DNA of 64,000 nt. Origin: Brachyhypopomus gauderio (lineage: Eukaryota; Chordata; Actinopteri; Gymnotiformes; Hypopomidae). The notes under the pieces were generated by a model that was not told the origin of the DNA, ran no database searches, and saw only the letters and a program-made list of their open reading frames with translations. Position numbers and translations under genes: made by a program. Position 1 is the stretch's first letter; every line of letters starts with the position of its first letter. This document shows, piece after piece, positions 12,697 through 32,272 of the stretch. The DNA lies in the NCBI RefSeq assembly GCF_052324685.1, contig NC_135214.1, positions 501,001 through 565,000 of the forward strand, written 5' to 3'.

Positions 12697-13343
12697 AGAA
12701 TATAATATTAAGCAGTGCTATATGCATATGTGTATAACCAGCTTTTGATTTTAATCAAATTGATGCTCTCAATAATGCAGCTTTTATAATGATCATAATT
12801 ACATTGTCTGTATTGCTTTTTCATAATGATGGATGGTTCCTTTCTTGATGCTGGGCTTTTATTCATCACCCCTGCACAGCTGCACGTTTGTATACAACAG
12901 CAGCTCAATGCAGTGCCCCACAAAATGCAGGTTAATATACTGCCTCCTCTAGCCAGGAAGTGAAAGGCTGTAGGTGGCCACATCTGCTGTTGTGACCCCA
13001 TGACCTCTGAGGTCAGTCTGTTTCCGCCACCTCTCCACAGTGCAACAACCCCAAGACCAAGGAGCCCAAGCTGAGCGCCGCCGCGCGTATCGTGCCAGAG
13101 TGGACCGCGTACGACGACCAAATCAAGCGTCTCCTGAGACGGCTGCAGGAGAGCAAGGACGACCCGGCCCGGCGGGGAAAGTCCGGCCCGCCCACGGGGC
13201 AGGCAGGTGAGCCACGGGGTCTCCAGGTCTCGGCAGCAGGGACGAGACTGCGGGCTTGAGCCGCTCGACGTCGAGTCCACAGAGGTGAACTTCATGTGCT
13301 GTTTGTCTGGGGTCGTGTTTTCACAGGGCGTGATGAGCTTTAG
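1..13343 (+). CDS. uggt2: UDP-glucose:glycoprotein glucosyltransferase 2, C-terminal part (5' end outside window)
   Basis: This ER-lumen enzyme re-glucosylates misfolded N-glycoproteins so that they rebind calnexin/calreticulin. Thirteen exons are read: about 5-111 (partial), 243-401, 495-580, 2886-2970, 3476-3558, 6051-6152, 6272-6356, 7150-7332, 7655-7815, 9049-9163, 9270-9386, 13041-13206 and 13327-13343. All junctions are GT-AG and phases join, giving about 489 residues. Exons to 3558 code the beta-sandwich region ([25 protein letters not shown]). From [16 protein letters not shown] (exon 6051) onward is the GT24 catalytic domain, with the DAD metal motif in FVDADQ (exon 7150), [18 protein letters not shown] and DLPNNMI. 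The last exon completes ...GQAGRDEL-stop, an ER-retrieval signal. UGGT2 rather than UGGT1 is inferred from the [15 protein letters not shown] stretch and the tail-to-tail neighbour dnajc3, as on human chromosome 13. Many introns hold (GT)n or minisatellites. Confidence 0.95.
183..238. repeat. (GT)n at a uggt2 acceptor
   Basis: Uninterrupted to slightly interrupted GT repeat ending TACCAG at the exon 243-401 acceptor. There is no conventional polypyrimidine tract. Other large GT/CA arrays in the window lie at 802-862, 1100-1150, 1504-1618, 1797-1837, 5767-5827, 6231-6265, 6368-6532, 6890-7146, 26548-26594, 40027-40062, 40421-40468, 43741-43796, 44261-44304, 44600-44660, 45303-45396, 47793-47820, 49484-49527, 61200-61316 and 63157-63214. 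Confidence 0.95.
720..1037 (-). mobile_element. tRNA-derived SINE with internal CA tract
   Basis: Read on the minus strand, a tRNA-like head carries an A-box-like TGGTCTGGTGGTTAGGG (1029-1013) and a B-box-like GGTCGTGGATTCGATTCCC (992-974). A body with GGGCCCTCGAGCAAG and GGGCGCCG follows, then a (GT)n tract (802-862) and a tail near 720-800. This order is typical of common teleost SINEs. It lies in uggt2 intron 495-580/2886, antisense to the gene. Confidence 0.7.
1161..1772. repeat. Long inverted repeat in a uggt2 intron
   Basis: Arms at about 1161-1300 and 1618-1772 are reverse complements with some mismatches. Both contain the stretch reading GTGTAGCACACCAGCACATT in one orientation. Between them are about 320 bases including unique sequence and (GT)n. 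It may be a MITE-like element with long terminal inverted repeats or a local inverted duplication; no clear target-site duplication was found among the flanking GT tracts. Confidence 0.6.
2104..2740. repeat. Minisatellite, uggt2 intron
   Basis: About 640 bases built from CTCTGACCCAACACCA/TA and TGTGACTCATCACGA modules in mixed order (composite units of roughly 30 and 47 bases). The open reading frames within it are by-products of repetition. Confidence 0.9.
2995..3272. repeat. C-rich minisatellite just after a uggt2 donor
   Basis: Six or so copies of a unit of about 40-47 bases (GCTACACCCCCACCCTCC ... CCTGTTAATCCA). It begins 25 bases after the donor of exon 2886-2970, strongly pyrimidine-rich on the sense strand. 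Confidence 0.85.
3714..4596. mobile_element. Non-autonomous hAT-like element with 8-bp TSD
   Basis: Flanked by identical 8-bp duplications TCTAGACC at 3706-3713 and 4597-4604. Ends are inverted: TGTCAAAGTCAAGGCCCG on the left and TTTGACTTTGACATCC on the right. GC-rich ends with GGCCCGCGGGCCAGATCCGG surround an AT-rich middle. No transposase frame is seen. It sits in uggt2 intron 3558/6051. Confidence 0.75.
4605..4745. mobile_element. SINE-like fragment
   Basis: Contains the fish-repeat-like phrase ACAGATGCTCTTATGCGGAG followed by GGTTTACAG, and ends with CCCCCAGCTGAGCTACGGGACT, which looks like a reverse tRNA-type head. It directly adjoins the hAT insertion. A similar motif occurs at 11645-11795. 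Confidence 0.4.
8219..8392. mobile_element. hAT-like MITE, 174 bp
   Basis: Terminal inverted repeats start CAGAGGTGGGCATTCCAGG and end CCACCTCTG. Flanks AATGTAAT (8211-8218) and AAGGTAAT (8393-8400) are an 8-bp target duplication with one mismatch. The inner sequence is itself palindromic (AAAGTCCTCACCA ... GGACTTTTAC). A relative lies at 28961-29134. It is in uggt2 intron 7815/9049. Confidence 0.75.
11645..11795. mobile_element. SINE-like fragment in uggt2 intron
   Basis: Holds the teleost repeat phrase GGCATTTAGCTGACACTTTT, then CAAAGTGACTTACAATTATG, and a reverse tRNA-like stretch CTGCCAACCTTCCAGTTACT. The rest of intron 9387-13040 shows no exon; it also carries the hAT copy at 11864-12202, a CACCCTG heptamer array (12456-12498) and (TA)n (12652-12690). 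Confidence 0.45.
11864..12202. mobile_element. Non-autonomous hAT-like element with 8-bp TSD
   Basis: Identical 8-bp duplications TCTAGAGA at 11856-11863 and 12203-12210 flank it. Ends are inverted (CCCCATACCCAAATAG and CTATTTGAGTACCCCTGG). The inside is 339 bases with poly-T and C-rich runs and no coding potential. Confidence 0.7.
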
Positions 13344-14435
13344 CGCCCGTCTGGGAGGAGAGTGTTTGCCACGAGTCCCACTGTGTGACCCGACGCTGCC
13401 TACAGCTACACACGGATCAGCCTTTCGCCCGCACGGAAACAGGACGTGTTACTACACCTCCGCTCCGCCAAGACAGCAAGGAGACACGAGACACTAAGAG
13501 ACGTGTTTTTAAAAGATTTCATACCATTTTCTATTTATGAGTGTTGGTGAGCCGAGTCAGTATTTTAAAGGAACAATCTACATTTTTCCAGCAAAAGCTT
13601 GTGATGAGTTTCATGAGGTAACAATATGTGAAGACAGAAATGACCGATGCCTTTGTTTCCTGTGATGATAAAGAATTCCACTGTTATGATTCCCACTGTG
13701 CCAGATCACTGGCCACGAGACAGTAATGTGCAAAGATGTCATCTGAAACGCCTTTCTCATAGACGTCTGCTCTGCTGAACATGACCAAATCCCTCCTGAG
13801 AAGCCTGGTCTTTAAGGACAGATTGTGATAAGAACTGTGCTCATCAGTTTAAAGGAATAATAATTGCACTGTTGGGCACATTGGTGGGAAGCAGGTCCAC
13901 ATTCCAGGTCATTCCATTTTACAAGAGCTTGTTATAAACTCTTCTGTTGTGCTCATTGGTATTCGCTGTTTACAAAAGAAAGGCTGCTTAAATGAAGTTG
14001 TTGGTCAGAAGCCGTTCTGCGTTTGGTACCTCTGCCCTCATGCTTGTTTAATTCTGCTGTTGAATTTGCATGTTTATGATAAAATTTAAACAGATTTGGG
14101 GTTTAACAGCTTTTCACACCAAACACAATGCTCCTCGAAGATAAAAACAAACATTTCTGCTCAGAAGAATATTTCCCATGATATTCCAATTAGAACAGGA
14201 CTGTTTGAAGTTACTTAACTATAACAAGCAAAGCCAAATTTTTGTCCCAACTCTCCCAACCAATATAGAAGGTACACGCTCAATACCCAGTAACTGAATC
14301 ATTCTGTTAACCACTGTGGTTTCAATCTGTTTCAAGTGAAACACTGTTATTCCTTTTCAGTGTGGCTGATATTAAGGACGCTGCATCAACCATTGTTACT
14401 GAGCTTTGATGTTGGAGAATGTGGATTTTCTCAGG

Positions 14436-14441
14436 AATAAA
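14436..14441 (+). promoter_or_regulatory. Candidate poly(A) signal for uggt2
   Basis: AATAAA about 1.1 kb after the uggt2 stop at 13341-13343. A second AATAAA lies at 14773-14778. Either could end the transcript; which is used cannot be told from sequence. The stretch 13344-14868 shows no other gene and reads as AT-rich 3' UTR or convergent intergenic DNA. Confidence 0.4.
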
Positions 14442-14868
14442 GATGTAATATTCCCTGGAGAACACGTGGTGTGCCAGTTCTATCATGAGCCACGGTTACA
14501 TAATTAAGCGTAATGAATTCCCCAGATTAATGATCTACAGCTAGTGGAGGGATCATCCCTGAATGACATGCTGCAATCCACAGGGAACTTGTGCCTTCTT
14601 CAATTAGTAGGTGTTTATTCTTAATAAGATGTTCGTGGCTTCCTCACAGCCAGTGATGCACTGGCCTTAATCTCCCTGCTCAATTGGATTTTAAGATGCA
14701 AACTGGATAGATACTCTCCTATTCGATTCCAAAATGTCACTCACTAGTAACCCCCCCCCCCCCAACTGCTATAATAAAGTTCATCATAGGAGTCACATGC
14801 ACCATCTATGTCTGCTTAAAATAAAATAAAACTGGCAATCCCCAATTAATTAAATAGATAATCATCTC

Positions 14869-14874
14869 TTTATT
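14869..14874 (-). promoter_or_regulatory. Candidate poly(A) signal for dnajc3
   Basis: AATAAA on the minus strand (TTTATT on plus), about 335 bases beyond the dnajc3 stop at 15208-15210. With the uggt2 signals on the other strand this marks a convergent 3' boundary. Confidence 0.5.
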
Positions 14875-15207
14875 TCTATATTTACATTGCAGCATTGCTT
14901 AATTTATAGAAAAATAGTGCCGTTTCATATGTACATAATAGTCTCAGGAATAGATCAAAGGTCACCACGTGTGCATGGTGGTTGCTTTGGAATGACCCCC
15001 TGCAATAATGAGATCCCTGAAGAAAGAAAGAAAGAAAAAGGCAGTCGCTTCAAATAATGGGGGGGGGTCCTTCCACCCGCCCTCAGCTACACGGCTGTAA
15101 CAGCATGGGGCACGTCCCAGTAGCTGTGGACGCATCAATGGCGGTTGGTGTCGATGAGTGTCACCTAGTGGCAGTTCGGGTCCGACCCGCCCTCCTCCAG
15201 GCTGGGT

Positions 15208-24604
<9,397 letters not shown>

Positions 24605-24750
24605 ATTTCACCCCCGTTTGTCGTCGTTGTGCAAAAGTTTCTCCGATTTCTCGCCGCCGCGTCTAAACGGAGCTCGTGATGCACCGCGCGCACTGTTTCC
24701 CCGAGTCTCTCTCGCGCGCGCGCGCGCGCACACTCACACACGCCGCTGCG

Positions 24751-24769
24751 CGTGGGGCACTCTGATTGG
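24751..24769 (-). promoter_or_regulatory. ER stress response element (ERSE) of dnajc3
   Basis: On the minus strand the sequence reads CCAAT, nine bases, CCACG, an exact match to the ERSE bound by NF-Y and ATF6/XBP1. It lies 147 bases upstream of the dnajc3 start codon and in the same orientation, inside a GC-rich region with a (CG)n tract (24713-24730) and a second CCAAT on the plus strand at 24781. This fits known induction of DNAJC3 by the unfolded protein response. Confidence 0.75.
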
Positions 24770-25236
24770 CTCGCAACGCTCCAATCCCCGCCCATCGCGT
24801 CTTGTTCAACTGAGACGGGCCACGGCATCCTTGTGGGAGAGAGCGCGTGTTCGCGCGCGGGGCTGCTCATCGTTGCGTGAGTAAATGTGACAAGTATAAA
24901 AAACTAGCCACCTGTTTCTGGGCACCTCTATGGTTTATTATACAAAATAATACATACTTTTATGATGGTTGAACTTGCTCACCAGAAGATGTGCAAACTT
25001 GTACATAATGACACTGTACTTTTGTTTTGTGTGGAACTATTTTAATTTTATGCAATCGCAGCCCCCTGTCCTGACCATACTATAACCTTACAACCACTGG
25101 ACATTAATGAGAAACTTTTAGCCAGCGTAAATATTCTGGAGAACTATACAGCCCTTCCTCTTTCCTGCAGAATCTCTCAGTCCATGCAAAAAAAAAAGGT
25201 CACTCCCTAATATTTTAATTTGTCTGATAGCTCATT

Positions 25237-25242
25237 TTTATT
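25237..25242 (-). promoter_or_regulatory. Candidate poly(A) signal for fdx1-like gene
   Basis: AATAAA on the minus strand, 74 bases past the stop codon at 25316-25318. The interval 24770-25236 otherwise holds the dnajc3 promoter and AT-rich spacer; no other gene is seen there. Confidence 0.5.
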
Positions 25243-25315
25243 TTAATTCATTTGTTTGTTTGTTTCATGGGGTTTATGAATGTTTCCGGGAGGTTTCTTG
25301 GTGTCAACAGGATGG

Positions 25316-26542
25316 TCACTTCATCTTGGTGCACTGTGGGAGATTCACAGGGAGGTGTCTGTCTTCGGTCTTGATATCTACACAGTCAGAGACCGCCTCA
25401 GGCACCTGTACGGTCATTCCATCCAGGGCTTCAGTCACATGCACCTGGCACCCCAGACGAGACCTGAAACACACACAAGAGCCGCTGCACGTGTACAAAT
25501 GGTAGTAGGATATAGTAATAGAGAATGAATTAAGAATGTGATTATGCTGGGAATGGCTGACAGAAGCTTTCACTCACGTTGCTGTGAGCCCACAGGTCAG
25601 GTCCAACATGTCCATTTCCTCACTGGCTATTGAGCCAAGATTCTTATATACTGCCTTCTCAAAAATCAGGTGGCATGTAGAACAGGCTAATGTTCCCTCA
25701 CATGCACCTAAAACACACACACACACACACACACACACTCAAACCTAAAAAAACATATTATCTACTGCTAGTGGCACTTTTGAAGTTGCTTTCAGGCATG
25801 AGAATATTATTTGATGCTCATGATTATTTTAAATGATGACAATTACTTTGTTTTAACTTACCAAATCCTTGAAAATCTAAATTTGTATTTACAATTTCAA
25901 GTAATGTAACTCCAGTTAATGAATTCACAGAGATTCTCTTTCCATCTTTGTTTATAAAGTGAACAGTTATTTTATTTTCTGTCCTGAAAAGAGAAAGGAA
26001 GATAAATGAGTGAATTTAAAAGAATGTTTTGTACAATGTTTAATTTTTTTTATTTGCGTGTTTAAATTTTTTTCCAGTCACATAAAATTAAAAGCAGTCG
26101 TAACCTGATAATAATTTTAATTAAAAGAGTTGTAATTACACACACCTTAAAACTGTATTGTTGACAAGCTGCTTGCTACATTGTTGATGACTTTGTATGT
26201 AATTTATATTCGAATTTGTAGTTAGTAAAATGACTAGATTTTTCATTTTAAGTTCAAATCGATCAGAATACATAAATATTTTGCAATTAATTTGTTTCAT
26301 AATGTTTTATGGTGACCTGGATTATGTATGTCTTTGATAGTATTTAGTCTGTATTTAAGAAGCGTATAGAATATTTAAGGGCTTAGAAATGCACATTAAA
26401 AATTACACACAGTATGGGATAAGTGTCCATGTCTGGGAAAATGTCTGTCCATAACACATAACACATCCTAAAACCCGGTGTACTTGTAATGGAAAGAAGA
26501 AAAAACACAGTAAAGGATCCTACAAGGTTTACATGAACAAAA

Positions 26543-26598
<56 letters not shown>

Positions 26599-27217
26599 TG
26601 TTTCAGGTGGTAGATGTTTATAGCTAAAACTTCTAGTATCTGTAATTGAGTCACTGAGGTTGGACATGGTTTCATCTGACCATATGATTATGAACTAGAT
26701 CTGGAGCAGAACTAGGAGACTGGGCTATAAGCTGTACAAGAACCTGAGCCTAATCCGGTTTTCTGGTGTTGAAGAAAGGCTTTTTTCAGCGCTAATAGAA
26801 AATGAAACTTTTGCTTATTTGTGAGTATGTAGAATATGGCATTTTATTACCTATGTCAAGTGTTTAATACATCTTTATTTTAAATCAATACCTTATTATT
26901 TGAAATAACTAGCACACATATTAGAATAGACAATGAAAGCACTGAATACTCACACTCGTATACATAATGTCAGGAACAACATATCATATTTGCATTATTT
27001 TGCATTATTTATCTATTATTAATCTATACAGAAAACAAAAATATACATACCTAGTAGCAGATGTGCTCATGGCTCTTGTATTGCTGCATATGAAGTTAAA
27101 ACATCGGGACAGCACAGGTGTCATGCAGCCAGGAGGACGTACCCTGGTCCAGGATCTACAACGCACCACAGTCTGTCCTAATAAAAACAGTCTTAACTTT
27201 ATTGAAGCTGTTGGCAT
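25316..27217 (-). CDS. fdx1: Adrenodoxin-like mitochondrial ferredoxin, complete
   Basis: A [2Fe-2S] electron carrier from ferredoxin reductase to mitochondrial P450 enzymes. Four exons in transcript order: 27217-27051, 25983-25862, 25707-25578, 25463-25316. They total 567 nt, 188 aa (human FDX1 184). Exon 1 codes an Arg-rich, acid-free presequence ([19 protein letters not shown] ... [11 protein letters not shown]), as expected for mitochondrial import; an in-frame stop precedes its ATG. The core starts [17 protein letters not shown]. Cluster cysteines are C99, C105, C108 and C145, the CX5CX2CX36C adrenodoxin spacing ([18 protein letters not shown]). The core resembles FDX1 ([19 protein letters not shown]) more than FDX2. 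The C-terminal tail after [11 protein letters not shown] differs from the mammalian one. It lies on the dnajc3 strand about 0.7 kb upstream of that gene. Teleosts carry two fdx1 paralogues; which this is cannot be decided here. Confidence 0.93.
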
Positions 27218-27344
27218 TGCAGAAACCGTAAAATGGCTTCAGGTTGTGCAAGGGAAATGATGAAAATGAAATCACCTGTCTCAAACAGCCATTTTATTAC
27301 GGATTTAAATGCCAGTTGCACCTCCTTCACCCCATGTTCTTACC

Positions 27345-27385
<41 letters not shown>

Positions 27386-27719
27386 CCTCCACACAAAACT
27401 GCATTGTTTAAGGGTTTTGGAATGAGACGTTGAGGTGGAGAGCCGTTTTATCAAAACCGAGGAGGGGGGAAATTTTATTAATCGCTCAGCTGAAAACAAT
27501 ACGATAGTCACTAAAAACCTAATTCCTACTCCAACCCGAAAGAACCCCAGCGCAAGCACCTCTCTCCCCAAGAGTCTCTTAAAGGACCAGAACACCTTGG
27601 ATGTTTATACGCGTGTTTGTTTGGGAATTAGCTCTGGCTGTTACTAGAAGTCCCTGCACATGTCACCCCCCCACCACCACCGAGGGAGCCTGATCTCCTA
27701 TCCAGAACAGCTCCCCCCG

Positions 27720-27968
27720 CCCAGGGAGGCAGACCAGGGAGACAGGCCAGGGAGACAGACCAGGGAGACAGACCAGGGAGGCAGGCCAGGGAGACAGACC
27801 AGGGAGACAGACCAGGGAGACAGACCAGGGAGGCAGACCAGGGAGGCAGACCAGGGAGACAGACCAGGGAGACAGACCAGGGAGACAGACCAGGGAGGCA
27901 GACCAGAGAGACAGACCAGGGAGGCAGACCAGGGAGACAGACCAGGGAGGCAGACCAGGGAGGCAGGC
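27720..27968. repeat. 13-bp minisatellite
   Basis: About 19 copies of CAGGGAG(A/G)CAGAC with A/G variation. Because the unit length is not a multiple of three the frame rotates, yet all frames stay open, which explains several long spurious frames on both strands. Confidence 0.95.
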
Positions 27969-28021
27969 CAGTCACCCACCAGGGTGGACAGGACCAGAGA
28001 CTGGAGGTTGTCCATGCCTCA

Positions 28022-28555
28022 TCAGCCATACCGCCACCACGGTCCTATCCAAGTCCAGGTGGGCTGGTTTGAGAAGGTCCAGTGAAACTGGGTGGTGGGT
28101 CCAGTACTGGCAGCTGATAATGTCCTGTAGGCCTCCACCTCTTGGCCCAACACCTGGTCCGCCACCTTACAGGAGGACTTGATGCCGAGGGACACGTCGA
28201 CAACCGTGCAGGTCAGACAGTCGGCCACTGGGTTGTCCTTCCCAGAGACATGCTGGACGTCCGTAGTGAACTCGGAAGTGAAGGCCTACTGATGTCGCCG
28301 ATGAACAGATCACCGTCCGGAGTCTTTGGCCACGGCAAACACCAATGGCTTGTGGTCCACGAACACAACAAACAGGCAGCCTTCCAGGAGGAAATGAAAA
28401 TGCTGTTCACAACCAAACATGCTATATTTGCGCTCTGCAGGGTGGAACTGTCCCACGGAGCCATTGTTCATACACTGTTCTTAACACAGCGACGTCTGTT
28501 CTTAACACAACCGGCCCTATGTGGAAATGGAGCTGCTGGTGGCAGCCTCAAGGGC
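28022..28555 (-). pseudogene. Ty3/gypsy retrotransposon remnant (RNase H to integrase linker)
   Basis: Conceptual minus-strand translation over several frames gives the RNase H-like pieces FHFLLEGCLFVVFVDHKPL, FAVAKDSG, EFTTDVQHVSGKDNPVADCL and VADQVLGQEVEAYRT. These are typical of the RNase H end and the linker before integrase in fish Ty3/gypsy pol. Frameshifts and stops break it (for example after AVAKDSG), and no LTR, gag or protease was seen. The integrase part that should follow is absent; a 13-bp minisatellite (27720-27968) lies there instead. It is a dead fragment. Confidence 0.7.
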
Positions 28556-28667
28556 TTCATGTCCAGTAAGGAGGTAAGAACACTTAACTGAGCACGTCTC
28601 ACAGAGGAAACGACGCCCAGAGACACCGCGTCTGTGAGGAACAGCAGTCTGCTGGGATAGCCCACGC

Positions 28668-28764
28668 CCATAGTCTCTATATATACGCCCATAGTCTCTA
28701 TATATACGCCCATAGTCTCTATATATACGCCCATAGTCTCTATATATACGCCCATAGTCTCTAG
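28668..28764. repeat. 21-bp minisatellite
   Basis: Five copies of CGCCCATAGTCTCTATATAT plus A, located just beyond the gypsy remnant. It codes a YIETMGV repeat in one minus frame, which is not considered real. Confidence 0.95.
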
Positions 28765-28960
28765 CAGGCGTTCCCTGAGTTCCTGGAACTGCAGAGAAAA
28801 CAACATTTTTTGGCCTTGACTCTAAAGCTCGCATGATTGAAGAAGAGAGACGGGGAGGGTTGAGGAACGCTTGCACAGAGCACGGTGTCACCTGAACACG
28901 TGTTCTGACCACTAGTCTGGAGAAGCATCTTTAGAGCTTCATATTTAGGGATCTTGAAGA

Positions 28961-29134
28961 AGTGCTGTCAATTCCAGGTGCCGCGATTAAAAGTCCTCAC
29001 CAGGATTTTGCTCAGGCTTCCTGGATTGTGTTGATTCCACTAATTTTACCTGGATTGCTAATTAGAAAATCTAGCAAGCTTGAACAAAATCCTGGTGAGA
29101 ACTTTTAATCACGGCACCTGGAATTGACAGCACT
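28961..29134. mobile_element. Palindromic MITE, 174 bp, relative of 8219-8392
   Basis: Long inverted ends: AGTGCTGTCAATTCCAGG on the left and CCTGGAATTGACAGCACT on the right, continuing inward as ATTAAAAGTCCTCACCA and TGGTGAGAACTTTTAAT. The core (GATTTTGCTCAGGCTTCCTG, TTGATTCCACTAATT) matches the element at 8219. No target duplication was seen. Confidence 0.7.
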
Positions 29135-31785
29135 AATATATATATATATATATATGCACGCTGCAGTCATACAAGGACAGCAATATATCCTTCACTTCAC
29201 TTATGTTGAGTTGTATGAAGAATAGAAGTGATTTCGCTGTGTGTTCAGCAGATGTTTTATGGTTAATGAGCCTAAACTGGATGATGCAACACACTTTACA
29301 TTTTATTCACACAATATATTTTTTCATGAGTACTTTATAATAAACGTAATCTGTTGAAATGTACTTTAATACAGAGAATACTTCTGTTGCTGAACCAGCA
29401 CGTTTGGGTTTAATAGTAAAAGCTATTCTAAATTTGCCAAAGCACATATGTGTTTATTACCATCTCTAAACATATGATACATTTGCAGGAAACCCTTCCT
29501 ATCTGAGGTGCAGTTCCTTGACCACCCTGGGGCAAAGGGTCCTGGGCTGACCGGAGGTCCCACCATTGGCGTTTGCAGAAAGAGCTTTTGTGGCACGGTG
29601 CATCAGATCTGGCTGGTGTGGGTTTGCTGTGGTAGATGCCACTTAGTTCAGGTCATCGGGTGCAGTCTGTTGCCTCTTTTCCACTGTAAGGCCAAACTGA
29701 GCACATTCCAATCCAATCACATTTCCACGCCAAACACGTAGAGGGCCTTCCAACTGTGCTCAGCATGGTTTTCTCAGCACAGCTAGCCAGCCACACCCAG
29801 ACGTGCTCAGAGATGCAGGACCATATGGGTGGGATGGCTTAATGATCTTGAGACGTTGATTGGTTCTACATAAACAAAGCGAAGCTCATTCTTTTGTCTT
29901 CCTTCTAGCCAACTTTCGGCTTTTTAATATGTCAGGTGCTGGTTTGCACAAATAAACAGAAAAAACGAAATAACAGTCCAAGCAACTCCAAATGATGCAT
30001 CTTGTCGGACACATGCAGCGACTGAAGTTGTGTGGTGGCTTAATTATTTGCTGCCCGGTGAGCTCACAGACGAGGCAGCTGGGCAAACGTTGTTGAGGAT
30101 GACAAAGTGAAGTTTAGAAGGAGATCATTTGTATGGTCCTGCTGACTGGTCCTGCTGACTGACTCCAGCCCCTGTGGATGCTCCAGGAACCCATACACAT
30201 CATCATCATCATCATCTGTTTTCGTTGCTAGCATGGATTCCCGTAATGTAGTTCAATCCATAAAGTTTTAGATAGAAGGGGCGTGTCCAAAAGATGGGCC
30301 AGAAGGCAACTGGAGGCCTCAGATTTTGAGGCAGGTTGCAATTGGCCGAGGTCACAGTCACATAAAGGGATCTTGGTTCTGCAGGTCCTTGACAATGGGG
30401 GTCCAAAGGCGTAATTTATAAAGTTTTGCATGGAGTGAAAGTGTGCAGATGGAACATTTCTCAATGTTTTCGTATGTTTATAAAAAAGAGCTGTCCTGAG
30501 TGTTCTCTTCTCTCTCCTTCCTGGACCCAGATCTCTCCCCAGGGGGTCTGGTTTCCAGTAGAGAGTACGCTGTACACAATTGGCAGCTGCTTCTCGCTGG
30601 TGTGTGAATGGGTGTGAAAGGCTTGTACCTGTGCTATATAAATTGAGGATAATATATTTTATTAGTTCTCTGACCTCTGTTTTCTGAACAGGAGACTGTA
30701 ATCTGTAAAGACCCCACCAGAGGTACCGAAAAGGGAAGAAAAGGTAAAGACAAACTAAGGCTCACTTTTAGCTAGTTAAAGGACGTGTAATTACCACCAC
30801 CTGGTGCAAATAATGACCCGAGAAGGATAAAACTTCACATTTTACTGTTAATCTCTATTAGTTCTCAAAAATAATTACCTGAGCGAAATGAAAATGTACT
30901 GACTCACAAAGGACTCACAAAGTTGTCAATTTAATATTGAAATTAATTATATGAAAATCCCATTTGAAGTTGACATGGTCTGAGAATAACAGCATGCTGG
31001 TTTTATGAGCAAGCATCCACTTTCAAAAACAAAGTTAATTATCCACAAAACCTGCAAAGGTCTCCAATTTTCCATTCAATGTTTGAATGTTTCCATTCAA
31101 ACATAAACTATTTAATAATTACATCAAAAGATAAAATAAAGTAAGACGTGAACAAAAATTGCACACAGAGCCATGCAATATTTTTCAAATTTGTTCTTTG
31201 TGTGTTATAAAATGTTGCAGTGAAGACATCAGATTGTTCATTTTGGTTGAGATTTGCATTCACATGTCACTCCTTCTGGTTAGCACTCGCCTTTTCATTC
31301 AAGTGGGAGCTAGTCACACAGGCTGCGCTGGCTTTCTGAGGTCTTCTGCCACTGCACAGGTCCGCAAACATGCACATGAGCTCATCTCTGAACCCACAGC
31401 AGCCGTTTTTGATCAAGAACCGAACAAGATCACACAACTGAATTAGAGAACAGAAAAATCTGGTCATGTTTGATGTAGGTTTACCGTCAAGTTTGGTCAT
31501 GTGACTGAGAGTTGGTCATGTGACCGTACCTTGGCAGAGAGGGCATCCACAGCAGACTGGGCGCAGTGCACGTGGCCCGGCGTGAAGAGGTCATTGGGTT
31601 GTGGTGGGCGTGGTTCTGGATGCAGTGTAGCAGCCACGTGGCCCAGTTAGGCACGTCTCTTCAGGTCTGAGCTGGACCGGCTTGAGCGCAGGCACATGAC
31701 AAGACTTTCAGGTTACTGCCACTGACACAGGCACCGTCATCTCCATTATGCACAAAACTGGGTGTGACCTTAGCGCCGCACCGCC

Positions 31786-32272
31786 TGTGCCCTGGTCTGT
31801 GCCCTGGTCTGTGCTCTGGTTTGTGCCCTGGTCTGTGCCCTGGTCTGTGCCCTGGTCTGTGCCCTGGTCTGTGCTCTGGTCTGTGCCCTGGTCTGTGCTC
31901 TGGTCTGTGCCCTGGTCTGTGCTCTGGTCTGTGCCCTGGTTTGTGCCCTGGTCTGTGCTCTGGTCTGTGCTCTGGTCTGTGCCCTGGTCTGTGCTCTGGT
32001 CTGTGCCCTGGTCTGTGCCCTGGTTTGTGCCCTGGTCTGTGCTCTGGTCTGTGCTCTGGTCTGTGCCCTGGTCTGTGCTCTGGTCTGTGCCCTGGTCTGT
32101 GCCCTGGTCTGTGCCCTGGTCTGTGCTCTGGTCTGTGCCCTGGTCTGTGCTCTGGTCTGTGCCCTGGTCTGTGCCCTGGTTTGTGCCCTGGTCTGTGCCC
32201 TGGTCTGTGCCCTGGTTTGTGCCCTGGTCTGTGCCCTGGTCTGTGCCCTGGTCTGTGCCCTGGTCTGTGCTC
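31786..32272. repeat. 12-bp minisatellite
   Basis: About 40 copies of CTGTGCCCTGGT with CTC and TTT variants. Twelve bases is a multiple of three, so every frame on both strands encodes a tetrapeptide repeat without stops. This produces open frames of up to 251 codons that are not genes. Confidence 0.97.

Noticed and set aside
27435-27647. 70-codon plus-strand frame
   Set aside because: No recognisable homology, no splice partners and AT-rich composition; probably chance.
29886-30464. Minus-strand short frames (60-80 codons)
   Set aside because: No domain or splice pattern recognised; may be old repeat debris.
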